Shown here one piece after another: positions 1 to 8,884 of a DNA stretch of 64,000 nt. The notes beneath the pieces are model-generated. The model saw nothing but the letters and a program-made list of their open reading frames with translations. It searched no databases and was not told the origin of the DNA. A program made the position numbers and the translations under genes. The stretch is from NCBI RefSeq assembly GCF_005222755.1, contig NZ_STGD01000010.1, forward strand, positions 62,001 through 126,000, in the 5' to 3' direction. This DNA comes from Roseomonas sp. HF4. Its GTDB lineage: Bacteria; Pseudomonadota; Alphaproteobacteria; Acetobacterales; Acetobacteraceae. Positions within the stretch are counted from its first letter, which is position 1, and every line of letters starts with the position of its first letter.

Positions 1-33
1 CAGTTGTGCGACACAGTCGGCGGGCTGAGCCAG

Positions 34-1809
34 ATGTCGGGGCTTTTGCGATGGATCGGGCGGTTCTTCAGGTCCGATGAGCCTTCGGCTCCCAGGGCGC
101 CGCAACAGCCTGAGTTGGCGAACTCGCGCGGAAGACAACCTAATTCGTCTACGACCAAGGATTCGCCGGGGGGGCACCCAGCGCCGACACCCCAGATCGC
201 TCCCCAAACTGTATTCCCTCGATCGCCCGTCGCTGAGGCCCGGCATGCTCGGCCGGCGGGCAGTAGCGGCAGCGTTCATCCGGGGATACCGAAGGCAGCG
301 ACGACTGCCGGCGGCGCAAATGCAAAGCGTCCACAGGCGGCGGGACCGTCCACGCCCTCGCTCAGGGGCCAGGCGATCCCGGCCAGCGCTATGGCTCCGC
401 CGCGTCCACCGAGCGATCGCGAGAAGGAAGCTGAGGCGCGCAGGCTCGCCGCGAAGATCGAGGCATTACCAGCGGAGATCGAGCAGCGCGCGCGCGAGCT
501 AGCCTCGGCATGCCGCGCGACTTCTGATGATGTTGTCGAACTCAACAAGCGCCTCGCAAATGGTGCGACCCCTGTCTCGCCAGCGGCTTCCACCCGGCGT
601 GGGATCGAGATCGTCTTGGGCGTGGACTTCGGTACCAGCAGCACGAAGATCGCCGCGCGCTTGCCCTACGAGGCGGGCTCACCCGTTTACGCTGTCCCTG
701 TGCCGCCCTTCGCACAGGCGGAGGAACACCCCTATCTTTGGGCATCGCGGCTTTGGCTCGCGTCTGATGGTCCGTTCTCTCTTTCGCCCCTGCCGGGCGC
801 TGCTGTTTCTTGCGCCTTGAAGGCAGGCTTGATGTCGAACCCGCCTGCCCCGGTCATGGGGACCGTGGCGGCACGGGCGAACGCAGAAGAAGCGGCCTGC
901 GCGTTCCTAGCGCTACAGGTCAGGCAAGCGCGGGGCTGGCTGGCGACCGAACGGGCCATGCTTATGCAGCGGGGCCGAATCACTTGGTCTTACAATTTCG
1001 GCTTTCCCGCCGCCTCACTGAACAATGGTGGTCTCCGCAATCGCTACCAGCGGTGTATCGCCGCCGCACTCTCGCTGGCCGACCAACCCGTAGCTGTAAC
1101 TCTCGCCGCTACGCGTGCAGCTTTGGCTGCGGTGGTGGGTTCTGAGACAGAGCAGCTTGAGCGCGCGCAAGCAGCGCTTGTCCCCGAGATCGCGGCGGCT
1201 GTGTCCGGCTTCGCCAACTCCACCATGCTGGATGACGGGCTTTACGCCATCGTCGACGTAGGGGGCGGCACGGTGGACTGCTGCACCTTCAACCTTTTCA
1301 AGGGACGCGACGGTGCGGCGCGCTGCCCCATCTTCGCGGCGGAGGTGGCAATGCTCGGGGCCGAGGTCTGGCAAGGTTGTGCGGACGATCCGACGCTGGC
1401 GAACTATTTCCGCTGGGATCTCGACCGCCGGCAACGCAGTGTGATCTGGGGAACCAAGCGGAACCGAGACCCGAAGAGCGAACGGTGGGTGCAGGGTCTG
1501 CCTGTATTCTTTGTGGGCGGCGGCATCCGGTCGGCTGTGCATCAGGCCAGCACTGGCAGCCTCGACGCCTGGCTGCGGCGTCACAGCCAGGACGGCGGCG
1601 GCGTCCGCCTGATGCGGCTGCCGCCTCCGGAAAATCTTGATCATGCGCTGTGCAACGCCACAGAGGTGCATCGCCTGGCCGTAGCGGTCGGCTTGAGCCT
1701 GCCAGCGGTAGACATGCCTGAGGTGGCGCTACCAGACGAAATCGAGGACGTCGAGCGACGCCGGCGGCGAGACGACGACGGGCGGTTTGTTGGCAAGGAG
1801 CAGGCCTGA
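34..1809 (+). CDS. Hsp70/actin-fold ATPase-like protein, island gene
   Basis: Predicted nucleotide-binding protein of the actin/Hsp70 superfamily; its cellular role is unknown. The first ~130 residues are Pro/Ala/Gln-rich and look disordered, and ~135-185 is a charged helical stretch that could be a coiled coil. From ~190 the ATPase signatures appear in order: phosphate-1 VDFGTSSTK (~197), phosphate-2 VDVGGGTVD (~407) and an adenosine-type GGGIRS (~493). Only about 100 residues follow, so the DnaK substrate-binding domain is absent. ATG 34 gives the natural-looking start MSGLLRW, but the frame is open to the window edge (TTG at 4), so the true start may lie further upstream. It precedes the restriction-like operon by 213 bp on the same strand, which suggests a regulatory or chaperone-like partner. 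That link is inference from position. Confidence 0.7.
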   Translation: MSGLLRWIGRFFRSDEPSAPRAPQQPELANSRGRQPNSSTTKDSPGGHPAPTPQIAPQTVFPRSPVAEARHARPAGSSGSVHPGIPKAATTAGGANAKRPQAAGPSTPSLRGQAIPASAMAPPRPPSDREKEAEARRLAAKIEALPAEIEQRARELASACRATSDDVVELNKRLANGATPVSPAASTRRGIEIVLGVDFGTSSTKIAARLPYEAGSPVYAVPVPPFAQAEEHPYLWASRLWLASDGPFSLSPLPGAAVSCALKAGLMSNPPAPVMGTVAARANAEEAACAFLALQVRQARGWLATERAMLMQRGRITWSYNFGFPAASLNNGGLRNRYQRCIAAALSLADQPVAVTLAATRAALAAVVGSETEQLERAQAALVPEIAAAVSGFANSTMLDDGLYAIVDVGGGTVDCCTFNLFKGRDGAARCPIFAAEVAMLGAEVWQGCADDPTLANYFRWDLDRRQRSVIWGTKRNRDPKSERWVQGLPVFFVGGGIRSAVHQASTGSLDAWLRRHSQDGGGVRLMRLPPPENLDHALCNATEVHRLAVAVGLSLPAVDMPEVALPDEIEDVERRRRRDDDGRFVGKEQA

Positions 1810-2022
1810 CGTGGAGGCGGCCCCGATCAGCCAACAGCCGGAAGCCCCACCCTGCGGGGGTTGATTGAGCCATTTCCGGTGGACGTGGTCCCACGAGCCC
1901 GAAGGCAAGCGGCTCTGTTGATTACGCGCCGCTAAATTCGCCACTAAGTTGCTCGCCATGCTTGATCGAACCACTGGTTCCGGGAAAGATGTACTACAAG
2001 CAACCTAGGGGCCGCGCGGGGC

Positions 2023-5000
2023 ATGGATTCGGAGTTCTTCAGCCGCCCAATCCTCAATTCGCCCTATGCGCCTCCGGCACGTCACTGGGAACTCGACTCG
2101 GATGGGCAACCAACCTCCCGGATCGTCGAGACCCGCCGACGGTCGGACCTGATCACACCGGTTCCGAAGCCAAAGCGTAGGAAGGGCAGCAAGGGCAAAG
2201 ACCAGTCGCAATTTCTATTCGAAGACGCCGAAGGTCTTTCCTCCGCGACGCAGGAGTATAACCCGACCCCGATCATCAACGAGGTCCGCGGCTACGTCGA
2301 AACCTGGCGGAACTTGCCGAACCCCGACCAGTGGGGCGTCACCCCAGAGACCGCGCGCCTGCTCCAGCACTGGCGTCACCACCAGTTCCAGGGTGTACGC
2401 CCCTTCTTCTGCCAGGTTGAGGCGGTCGAGACGGCGATCTGGCTTGCCGAGGTCGCGTCGAAGCCGAACTCCCGATACGGCAAGTTCCTTGACCACCTGA
2501 AGCGCGCCAACGCGCAGGCCAACCCCGAACTGATGCGCATCGCGCTGAAGCTCGCGACGGGGGCGGGCAAAACCACCGTCATGGCCATGCTCATCGCGTG
2601 GCAGACGGTCAACGCGGTCCGCCAGCCGAACAGCAAGACCTTCTCGCGCGGCTTCCTGATCGTCGCGCCGGGCATCACCATCCGGGATCGCCTGCGCGTC
2701 CTGCAGCCCAACGATCCCGACAGCTACTTCCGGGAACGCGAGATCGTCCCGCAGGACATGCTTGGCGACATCGCACGCGCCAAAATCGTCATCACCAACT
2801 ACCACGCCTTCAAGCTGCGCGAGCGCATCGACGTCGCAAAGGGCACGCGCTCGGCGCTGGAAGGCTGGCGCGAGGAGAAGCTCCAGACGCTCGAAACCGA
2901 AGGGCAGATGCTCCAACGCGTGATGCCCGACCTCATGGGCTTCAAGAACATCGTCGTGCTGAACGACGAAGCGCACCACTGCTACCGAGAGCGCGTGTCG
3001 GACGAAGATGACGATCTGAAGGGCGACGAGAAGGAAGAGGCGAAAGAGAACAACGAGGCCGCGCGCCTGTGGATCAGCGGCCTGGAAGCCGTCAAGCGGA
3101 AGCTCGGCCTCGCCAATGTCTACGACCTCTCCGCGACACCCTTCTTCCTGCGCGGCTCCGGCTATGCCGAAGGCACGCTGTTCCCGTGGACGATGTCGGA
3201 CTTCTCGCTGATGGACGCGATCGAATGCGGCATCGTGAAGCTGCCGCGCGTGCCCGTCTCTTCGAATGTGAATGACGGCACCATGCCGGTGTTCCGGAAT
3301 CTCTGGGACCACATCGGCAAGGCGATGCCGAAGAAGGGCCGCGGCACCGGCCAGGCCGCCGATCCGCAGAAGCTGCCAACCTACCTCATCACGGCGCTGC
3401 AGGCGCTCTACGGCCATTACAAGCAGACCTACGATCTTTGGCAGGAGAAGGGCATCCGGATCCCGCCCGTGTTCATCATCGTCTGCAACAACACGGCGAC
3501 GTCGGAGCTGATCTACCGCTACATCTCCGGCTACGAGCTAAGCGATGCCGAGGGCGGCGCGAGCTTCCAGCAGGGTGCGCTCGAGCTGTTCCGCAACTAC
3601 GACGAGTATGGGAATCGCCTCGCCCGACCCAACACCATCCTCGTGGATAGCGCGCAGCTCGAATCCGGCGAAGCGCTGGACAAGGACTTCCGCGCCATGG
3701 CCGCGGATGAGATCGAGCGATTCCGCAAGGAGATGGTCGAGCGCAGCGGTGACATCCGCGCCGGTGAGACGATCGACGACGCCACCCTGCTGCGCGAGGT
3801 CATGAACACCGTCGGCAAGCCTGGCCGCCTGGGCGAGCAGGTCCGCTGCGTGGTGTCCGTCTCCATGCTGACGGAAGGGTGGGACGCGAACACCGTCACG
3901 CACATCCTCGGTGTGCGCGCCTTCGGCACGCAGCTTCTGTGCGAGCAGGTTGTCGGCCGCGCCCTTCGGCGCCAGTCCTACGAGCTGAATGACCAGGACC
4001 TGTTCAACGTCGAATACGCCGACATCCTCGGCATTCCCTTCGACTTCACCGCGAAGCCGGTCGTGGCGCCCCCGGCTCCGCCACGGGAGACGGTGCGCGT
4101 CCATGCCGTGCGACCGGACCGTGATGCGCTGGAGATCACCTTCCCTCGGGTCGAGGGCTACCGCGTCGAACTGCCCGAGCAGCGCCTGGAGGCACAGTTC
4201 AAGCCCGACCATGTGCTGGAGCTGACGCCGGAACTGGTCGGCGCTACCCGCACGCGCAACCAGGGCATCATCGGAGAAGCCGCGGACCTCACGCTCGACC
4301 ATCTGGACGAGGTGCGGGACTCCACGGTGCTGTTCCACCTGACGCGGCACCTGCTCTACCGCACCTACCGCGAGACGGGCGAGGAGCCGAAGCTGCATCT
4401 CTTCGGGCAGATGAAGCGCATCGTCCGGCAATGGATCGATGGCGGCTACCTTCGCTGCATCGGTGGTACGTTCCCCGCGCAGCTCCTCTACATGGAGCTG
4501 GCGGAGATGGCGGCCAACAAGATCAAGGACGCCATCACCGAGTCCCTCGTCGGCGAGAAGCCGGTGCTGGCGATCCTGGACCCCTACAACCCCACTGGCT
4601 CGACCCGCTTCGTGAACTTCACCACCTCCAAGGCGACGCGGTGGGAAGCACGCCCCGACCGCAGCCACATCAACTGGGTCGTCTGCGACAGCGATTGGGA
4701 AGCCGAGTTCTGCCGCGTGGCCGAGAACCACCCGCGCGTCCTGGCCTATGCGAAGAACCAGGGCCTCGGCTTCGAGGTGCCGTACCTGCTCGGCACGCAG
4801 TCCCGCCACTACCGCCCGGACTTCATCCTGCGCGTGGATGACGGGCGCGAGGACCCGCTGAACCTGATCGTCGAGGTGAAGGGGTATCGCGGCGAGGATG
4901 CGAAGGAAAAGGCGAACACGATGCGCGCCTTCTGGGTGCCGGGCGTCAACAACCTCGGCAGCCATGGCCGCTGGGCGTTCGCCGAGTTCACCGCGGTCTA

Positions 5001-5064
5001 TGAGATGGAGGACGAGTTCGCCTCGCTGCTCGCCGCCTTCACGGCCGAATCGGTGCTGGTCTGA
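2023..5064 (+). CDS. Type III restriction-like DEAH helicase-nuclease (Res, BPTD_3080-type)
   Basis: Predicted ATP-dependent DNA translocase/endonuclease, the restriction partner of the methyltransferase at 5948-8884. The N-terminus (FFSRPILNSPYAPPARHWEL) is typical of BPTD_3080-family restriction proteins. Superfamily 2 helicase motifs are intact: Walker A GAGKT (~180), DEAH (~315), SAT (~371) and the arginine-finger motif QVVGRALRR (~642). The C-terminus carries a PD-(D/E)XK nuclease signature, RPDFILRV then LIVEVKGYRG (~932-955). The 1013-residue length suits the family. ATG 2023 is chosen because the conserved N-terminus starts there, although no strong ribosome-binding site is visible. 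The DinD-like gene follows after 37 bp. It should act in the cytoplasm on unmodified DNA. Activity is inferred from intact motifs. Confidence 0.88.
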   Translation: MDSEFFSRPILNSPYAPPARHWELDSDGQPTSRIVETRRRSDLITPVPKPKRRKGSKGKDQSQFLFEDAEGLSSATQEYNPTPIINEVRGYVETWRNLPNPDQWGVTPETARLLQHWRHHQFQGVRPFFCQVEAVETAIWLAEVASKPNSRYGKFLDHLKRANAQANPELMRIALKLATGAGKTTVMAMLIAWQTVNAVRQPNSKTFSRGFLIVAPGITIRDRLRVLQPNDPDSYFREREIVPQDMLGDIARAKIVITNYHAFKLRERIDVAKGTRSALEGWREEKLQTLETEGQMLQRVMPDLMGFKNIVVLNDEAHHCYRERVSDEDDDLKGDEKEEAKENNEAARLWISGLEAVKRKLGLANVYDLSATPFFLRGSGYAEGTLFPWTMSDFSLMDAIECGIVKLPRVPVSSNVNDGTMPVFRNLWDHIGKAMPKKGRGTGQAADPQKLPTYLITALQALYGHYKQTYDLWQEKGIRIPPVFIIVCNNTATSELIYRYISGYELSDAEGGASFQQGALELFRNYDEYGNRLARPNTILVDSAQLESGEALDKDFRAMAADEIERFRKEMVERSGDIRAGETIDDATLLREVMNTVGKPGRLGEQVRCVVSVSMLTEGWDANTVTHILGVRAFGTQLLCEQVVGRALRRQSYELNDQDLFNVEYADILGIPFDFTAKPVVAPPAPPRETVRVHAVRPDRDALEITFPRVEGYRVELPEQRLEAQFKPDHVLELTPELVGATRTRNQGIIGEAADLTLDHLDEVRDSTVLFHLTRHLLYRTYRETGEEPKLHLFGQMKRIVRQWIDGGYLRCIGGTFPAQLLYMELAEMAANKIKDAITESLVGEKPVLAILDPYNPTGSTRFVNFTTSKATRWEARPDRSHINWVVCDSDWEAEFCRVAENHPRVLAYAKNQGLGFEVPYLLGTQSRHYRPDFILRVDDGREDPLNLIVEVKGYRGEDAKEKANTMRAFWVPGVNNLGSHGRWAFAEFTAVYEMEDEFASLLAAFTAESVLV

Positions 5065-5100
5065 TACCCTGAACGACTTTCCTGCCCCCGGAGATTACCT

Positions 5101-5943
5101 TTGGACCGCCAAGTCATCCTGCAGCTGACTGAAACATTCGAAGGCCATGCGCAGCAGACCGACTCCGGCGTGGAGTATTGGCTGGCACGGGACCTCCAGG
5201 TGCTGCTCGGCTACGCGAACTGGGTCAATTTCCAGAACGTCCTGGGCAAGGCGCGGACGGCCTGTGAGGTCTCGGAGCACGACCCGGCGGACCATTTTGC
5301 TGAGGTCAGCAAAATGGTCGAACTCGGGTCCGGCGCGCAGCGCGAGATCGACGACGTCATGCTCACCCGCTTCGCCTGCTACTTGGTGGCGCAGAATGGC
5401 GACCCGAGCAAACCGGAAATCGCCTTCGCGCAATCCTACTTCGCGATCCAGACGCGCCGCGCCGAACTGATCGAGCAGCGGATCCTGGAAGCCGAACGCC
5501 TGACAGCGCGCCGCAAGCTGACGAGCACCGAGAAGGACCTGTCCCGCGTGATCTATGAGCAGACCGGCGGCAATCAGGATTTCGCCCTGATCCGCAGCAA
5601 GGGCGACCAGGCGCTGTTCGGCCGGTCTACCCAGGCGATGAAGGCGCAATGGAAGGTGCCGGACAGCCGGCCGCTGGCGGATTTCGCGCCCACCATCATC
5701 CTGAAGGCGAAGGACTTCGCCACCGAGATCACCATCTTCAACGCCCGCGCCCATGGCATGGCGAGCGAAGCGCGGATCGCGGCCGAACACACGACCAACA
5801 ATCAGGCTGTGCGCAACACCCTGCTGGGTCGCGGCATTCGCCCCGAGGCGCTTCCGCCCGCAGAGGACATCAGGAAGGTCGAGCGGCGCCTCGCCTCTGA
5901 TGAGCGAAAGACGCAAAGCAAGCCCAAGCGGCTGGACGACTGA
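5101..5943 (+). CDS. dinD: DinD-like protein (DNA-damage-inducible protein D family)
   Basis: Homologue of E. coli DinD, an SOS-induced protein reported to act on RecA filaments. Family hallmarks are visible: a BRO/antirepressor-like N-terminus (YWLARDLQVLLGYANW), the DHFAEVSKMV segment, RFACYLVAQNGDPSKPEIA (~85-105) and SYFAIQTRRAEL (~110-125). The 280-residue length matches the family. The start is TTG 5101, preceded by a weak CCGGAGA; it gives MDRQVILQLTETFEG. It sits 37 bp after Res and 5 bp before the methyltransferase, inside the same operon. Members of this family are often found next to restriction-modification genes. A role in sensing DNA damage or modulating recombination during restriction is plausible but not shown by the sequence. 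No LexA-type operator is apparent. Confidence 0.85.
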   Translation: MDRQVILQLTETFEGHAQQTDSGVEYWLARDLQVLLGYANWVNFQNVLGKARTACEVSEHDPADHFAEVSKMVELGSGAQREIDDVMLTRFACYLVAQNGDPSKPEIAFAQSYFAIQTRRAELIEQRILEAERLTARRKLTSTEKDLSRVIYEQTGGNQDFALIRSKGDQALFGRSTQAMKAQWKVPDSRPLADFAPTIILKAKDFATEITIFNARAHGMASEARIAAEHTTNNQAVRNTLLGRGIRPEALPPAEDIRKVERRLASDERKTQSKPKRLDD

Positions 5944-5947
5944 CCCG

Positions 5948-8884
5948 ATGGCCAAGCAGCCCCTGGAAATCACATCGCTCAAGCACGACGCCACGCGCCG
6001 CAACATCCCGACCGCGGAGCTGGAGACGGTGATGCGGGCGGAGGACAAGTCGCCCATCCGGCTCGCCTATGAACGGCGGAACCGCGACCTCGACCCGCAG
6101 CTCGTCTGGCGCGGCAAGGATGAGCAGGACTGGTCGGACCTGATCGTGCAGGCGCCGCCGCTCTACATCCAGGAGAAGGTGCACCCGCAGGCGCTGATCG
6201 AGGACATCAAGCGGCGCAGCAAGGCGAAGCCGGCGGCGGCGGCGATGCCGGACCTCTTCGCTGACTTCAACGGACTGAAGGACGCGGAGGCCGCGACCGA
6301 GTTCTATCAGCACGACCAGCACTGGTCGAACCGCATGATCTTGGGCGACAGCCTGAGCGTGATGGCATCGCTGGCGGAACGCGAGGGGCTGCGCGGGCAG
6401 GTGCAGTGCATCTATTTCGACCCGCCCTACGGCATCAAGTTCAACAGCAATTTCCAATGGAGCACCACCAGCCGCGACGTGAAGGACGGCGACCGCAGCC
6501 ATGTGACGCGGGAGCCGGAGCAGGTGCGTGCCTTCCGCGACACCTGGCGCGACGGGATCCACTCCTATCTGACCTATCTGCGGGACCGGCTGACGGTGGC
6601 GCGCGACCTGTTGCACGAGAGCGGCAGCATCTTCGTGCAGATTGGCGAAGAAAATCTGCACCTCATTCGATCAATTCTTGACGAAATATTCGGCCCCGCA
6701 AATTTTATCACCAATCTCATTATAAGAAAAACAGGGTCACACAGTGATGATTTTGTGGGCTCATCGGTCGATTATGTTGTCTGGTATTCGAAAGATCGTC
6801 GAAAGGCAAAATTTCGCCAGCTGCATGCACAGCAGATTTTGCCACCAATAGACGAAGATTACTATGTAAATATTCTTCTGCCCGACGGAATTCGACGCCG
6901 CATGACCAAAGAGGAGCGTCTTCGGCAGGTTAGTTTGCCCAAGGGAAGTGTAATTTTCCGATATGGACCTATCACTGGGCAAGGGCCATCGAAGAATGAC
7001 GAAACGATTCATTTCCGGGGTGTAGCATACCCCCCGAAAGAAAAGCGGCATTGGTCCACCAGCACTTTGGGTATGTATCGTGTAATTCGTGCGGACAGAA
7101 TGCTTCAAATCGGGAGCGATATCGCATGGGATCTGCGATGGGACGAAGTTCCGAAGAAACTGAACAATATATGGGAAGATACGCAGTCTGGTGGCTTTGG
7201 TGATCAGAAGCGCTACGTTGTAGAGACTACGCCTGTAGTCATTGAACGCTGCGTTCTGATGGTGACTGATCCAGGCGATCTCGTTTTGGACCCCACCTGC
7301 GGCTCGGGGACCACCGCCTATGTCGCCGAGCAGTGGGGCCGCCGCTGGATCACCATCGACACCTCGCGCGTTTCGCTGGCGCTCGCCCGCTCGCGCCTCA
7401 TGGGCGCGCGCTACCCCTACTACCTCCTGGCCGACAGTCCCGAGGGCCAGCGCAAGGAAGCCGAGGTCACCCGCACCGCGCCGAAGACCGCGCCCACCGC
7501 TGGCCGGCTGCGCCTCGGCTTTGTCTATGAGCGCGTGCCCCACATCACGCTGAAATCCATCGCCAGCAACGCCGAGATCGACGTGGTCTGGGAGCAGGCG
7601 CAGACGGTGCTGGAGCCGCTTCGCGCCGCGCTCAATGCCGCGCTCGGAAAGTCCTGGGAAGAATGGCAGATCCCGCGCGAGGCCGGGGACCCCTGGCACG
7701 CCGAGGCGGCCAAGACCTGGGAAGAACTTCGCCTCGTCCAGGACAAGCCCACCGAGGCCGCTGTGCTGCTACAGAAGCTCAACAAGCAGCTCGGCCGCAG
7801 CTACACCCTTGCCGCCCTGCCGGAGGCGCCGCGCGATCCCTGGTCGGCCGAGCCCACGCGCCTGCATGCCGAATGGTGGAAGGCGCGCATCGCCCGGCAG
7901 AAGGAGATCGACGCCTCGATCGCCGCCAAGGCCGATGTCGAATACCTCTACGACAAGCCCTATGAGGACCGCGGGCGCATCCGCGTCGCGGGCCCCTTCA
8001 CGGTGGAGAGCCTCTCGCCCCACCGCGCGCTGACCGTGGACTGGAACGACGAGCTGGTGGACCCGCAGCGCCCCAAGGGCGTGAAGGGCATGGCGGAGGG
8101 GCAGGCGGCGATCAAGCGCGACTTCGCCGCCATGATTATCGAGAACCTGCGTAGCGCCGGCGTGCAGCAGGCCGACAAGGCGGACCATATCCGCTTCACC
8201 AGCCTGGTCGGCTGGCCCGGCGCACTGATCTGCGCCGAAGGGCGATACATGGAAGGCGAGCAGGAACGCCGCGCGGGCATCCTGATCGGCCCCGAATTCG
8301 GCACGCTGACCCGCCCGGACCTGGTGGCAGCAGCGCGCGAGGCAGCCGATGCCGGCTTCGATGCACTGATCGCCTGCGCCTTTGCCTATGACGCCCACTC
8401 GGCCGAGTTCGACCGGCTCGGGCGGGTGCGCGTGCTGCGCGCCCGCATGAACCCGGACCTGCACATGGCGCAGGATCTGAAGGCGACGGGCAAGGGGAAC
8501 CTCTTCGTCATCTTCGGCGAGCCCGACATCAAGATCGAGCCGCAGAAGGACGGGCAGCTGCGGGTGCGCATCAAGGGCGTGGACGTGTTCAAGCCGCAGA
8601 CCGGCGAGGTCGAAAGCGAGGGCACGGACAAGATCGCCCTCTGGATGATCGACACCGACTACAACGAGGAAAGCTTCTTCGTCCGCCACGCCTACTTCCT
8701 CGGAGCGAACGACCCTTACAAGGCGCTGAAGACCACGCTGAAGGCCGAGGTCGACGAGGCGGCGTGGAGCAGCCTGAACAGCGACGTCTCCTACCCCTTC
8801 CCGAAGCCGGCGAAAGGGCGGATCGCGGTGAAGGTGATCAATCACCTCGGGGATGAGGTGATGAAGGTGTTCGCGGTGGCCTGA
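5948..8884 (+). CDS. Site-specific adenine DNA methyltransferase (Mod-like, beta class)
   Basis: Predicted N6-adenine methyltransferase giving the host modification for the adjacent Res. Motif order is that of beta-class enzymes: catalytic DPPY (~158) first, a target recognition domain (~236-440), then the SAM-binding LDPTCGSGT (~449). At 978 residues it is much longer than classical type III Mod (~650); the extra C-terminal ~500 residues include RIRVAGPFTVESLSPHR. ATG 5948 lies 5 bp after the DinD stop. The frame is open further upstream, but that stretch overlaps dinD and is not used here. Bases ~6655-7265 are strikingly AT-rich (6721-6780 is 40% GC; 6541-6600 is 67% and 7321-7380 is 70%). 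This points to a swapped specificity domain inside an otherwise GC-rich gene. Confidence 0.9.
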   Translation: MAKQPLEITSLKHDATRRNIPTAELETVMRAEDKSPIRLAYERRNRDLDPQLVWRGKDEQDWSDLIVQAPPLYIQEKVHPQALIEDIKRRSKAKPAAAAMPDLFADFNGLKDAEAATEFYQHDQHWSNRMILGDSLSVMASLAEREGLRGQVQCIYFDPPYGIKFNSNFQWSTTSRDVKDGDRSHVTREPEQVRAFRDTWRDGIHSYLTYLRDRLTVARDLLHESGSIFVQIGEENLHLIRSILDEIFGPANFITNLIIRKTGSHSDDFVGSSVDYVVWYSKDRRKAKFRQLHAQQILPPIDEDYYVNILLPDGIRRRMTKEERLRQVSLPKGSVIFRYGPITGQGPSKNDETIHFRGVAYPPKEKRHWSTSTLGMYRVIRADRMLQIGSDIAWDLRWDEVPKKLNNIWEDTQSGGFGDQKRYVVETTPVVIERCVLMVTDPGDLVLDPTCGSGTTAYVAEQWGRRWITIDTSRVSLALARSRLMGARYPYYLLADSPEGQRKEAEVTRTAPKTAPTAGRLRLGFVYERVPHITLKSIASNAEIDVVWEQAQTVLEPLRAALNAALGKSWEEWQIPREAGDPWHAEAAKTWEELRLVQDKPTEAAVLLQKLNKQLGRSYTLAALPEAPRDPWSAEPTRLHAEWWKARIARQKEIDASIAAKADVEYLYDKPYEDRGRIRVAGPFTVESLSPHRALTVDWNDELVDPQRPKGVKGMAEGQAAIKRDFAAMIIENLRSAGVQQADKADHIRFTSLVGWPGALICAEGRYMEGEQERRAGILIGPEFGTLTRPDLVAAAREAADAGFDALIACAFAYDAHSAEFDRLGRVRVLRARMNPDLHMAQDLKATGKGNLFVIFGEPDIKIEPQKDGQLRVRIKGVDVFKPQTGEVESEGTDKIALWMIDTDYNEESFFVRHAYFLGANDPYKALKTTLKAEVDEAAWSSLNSDVSYPFPKPAKGRIAVKVINHLGDEVMKVFAVA

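Noticed and set aside
5753..5947. Upstream in-frame start for the methyltransferase
   Set aside because: It would lie inside the dinD-like gene. ATG 5948 after the dinD stop gives a better spacing and product.
6655..7265. AT-rich segment considered as an inserted mobile element
   Set aside because: The reading frame is continuous through it, with no terminal repeats or target duplication seen. It fits a specificity domain better.
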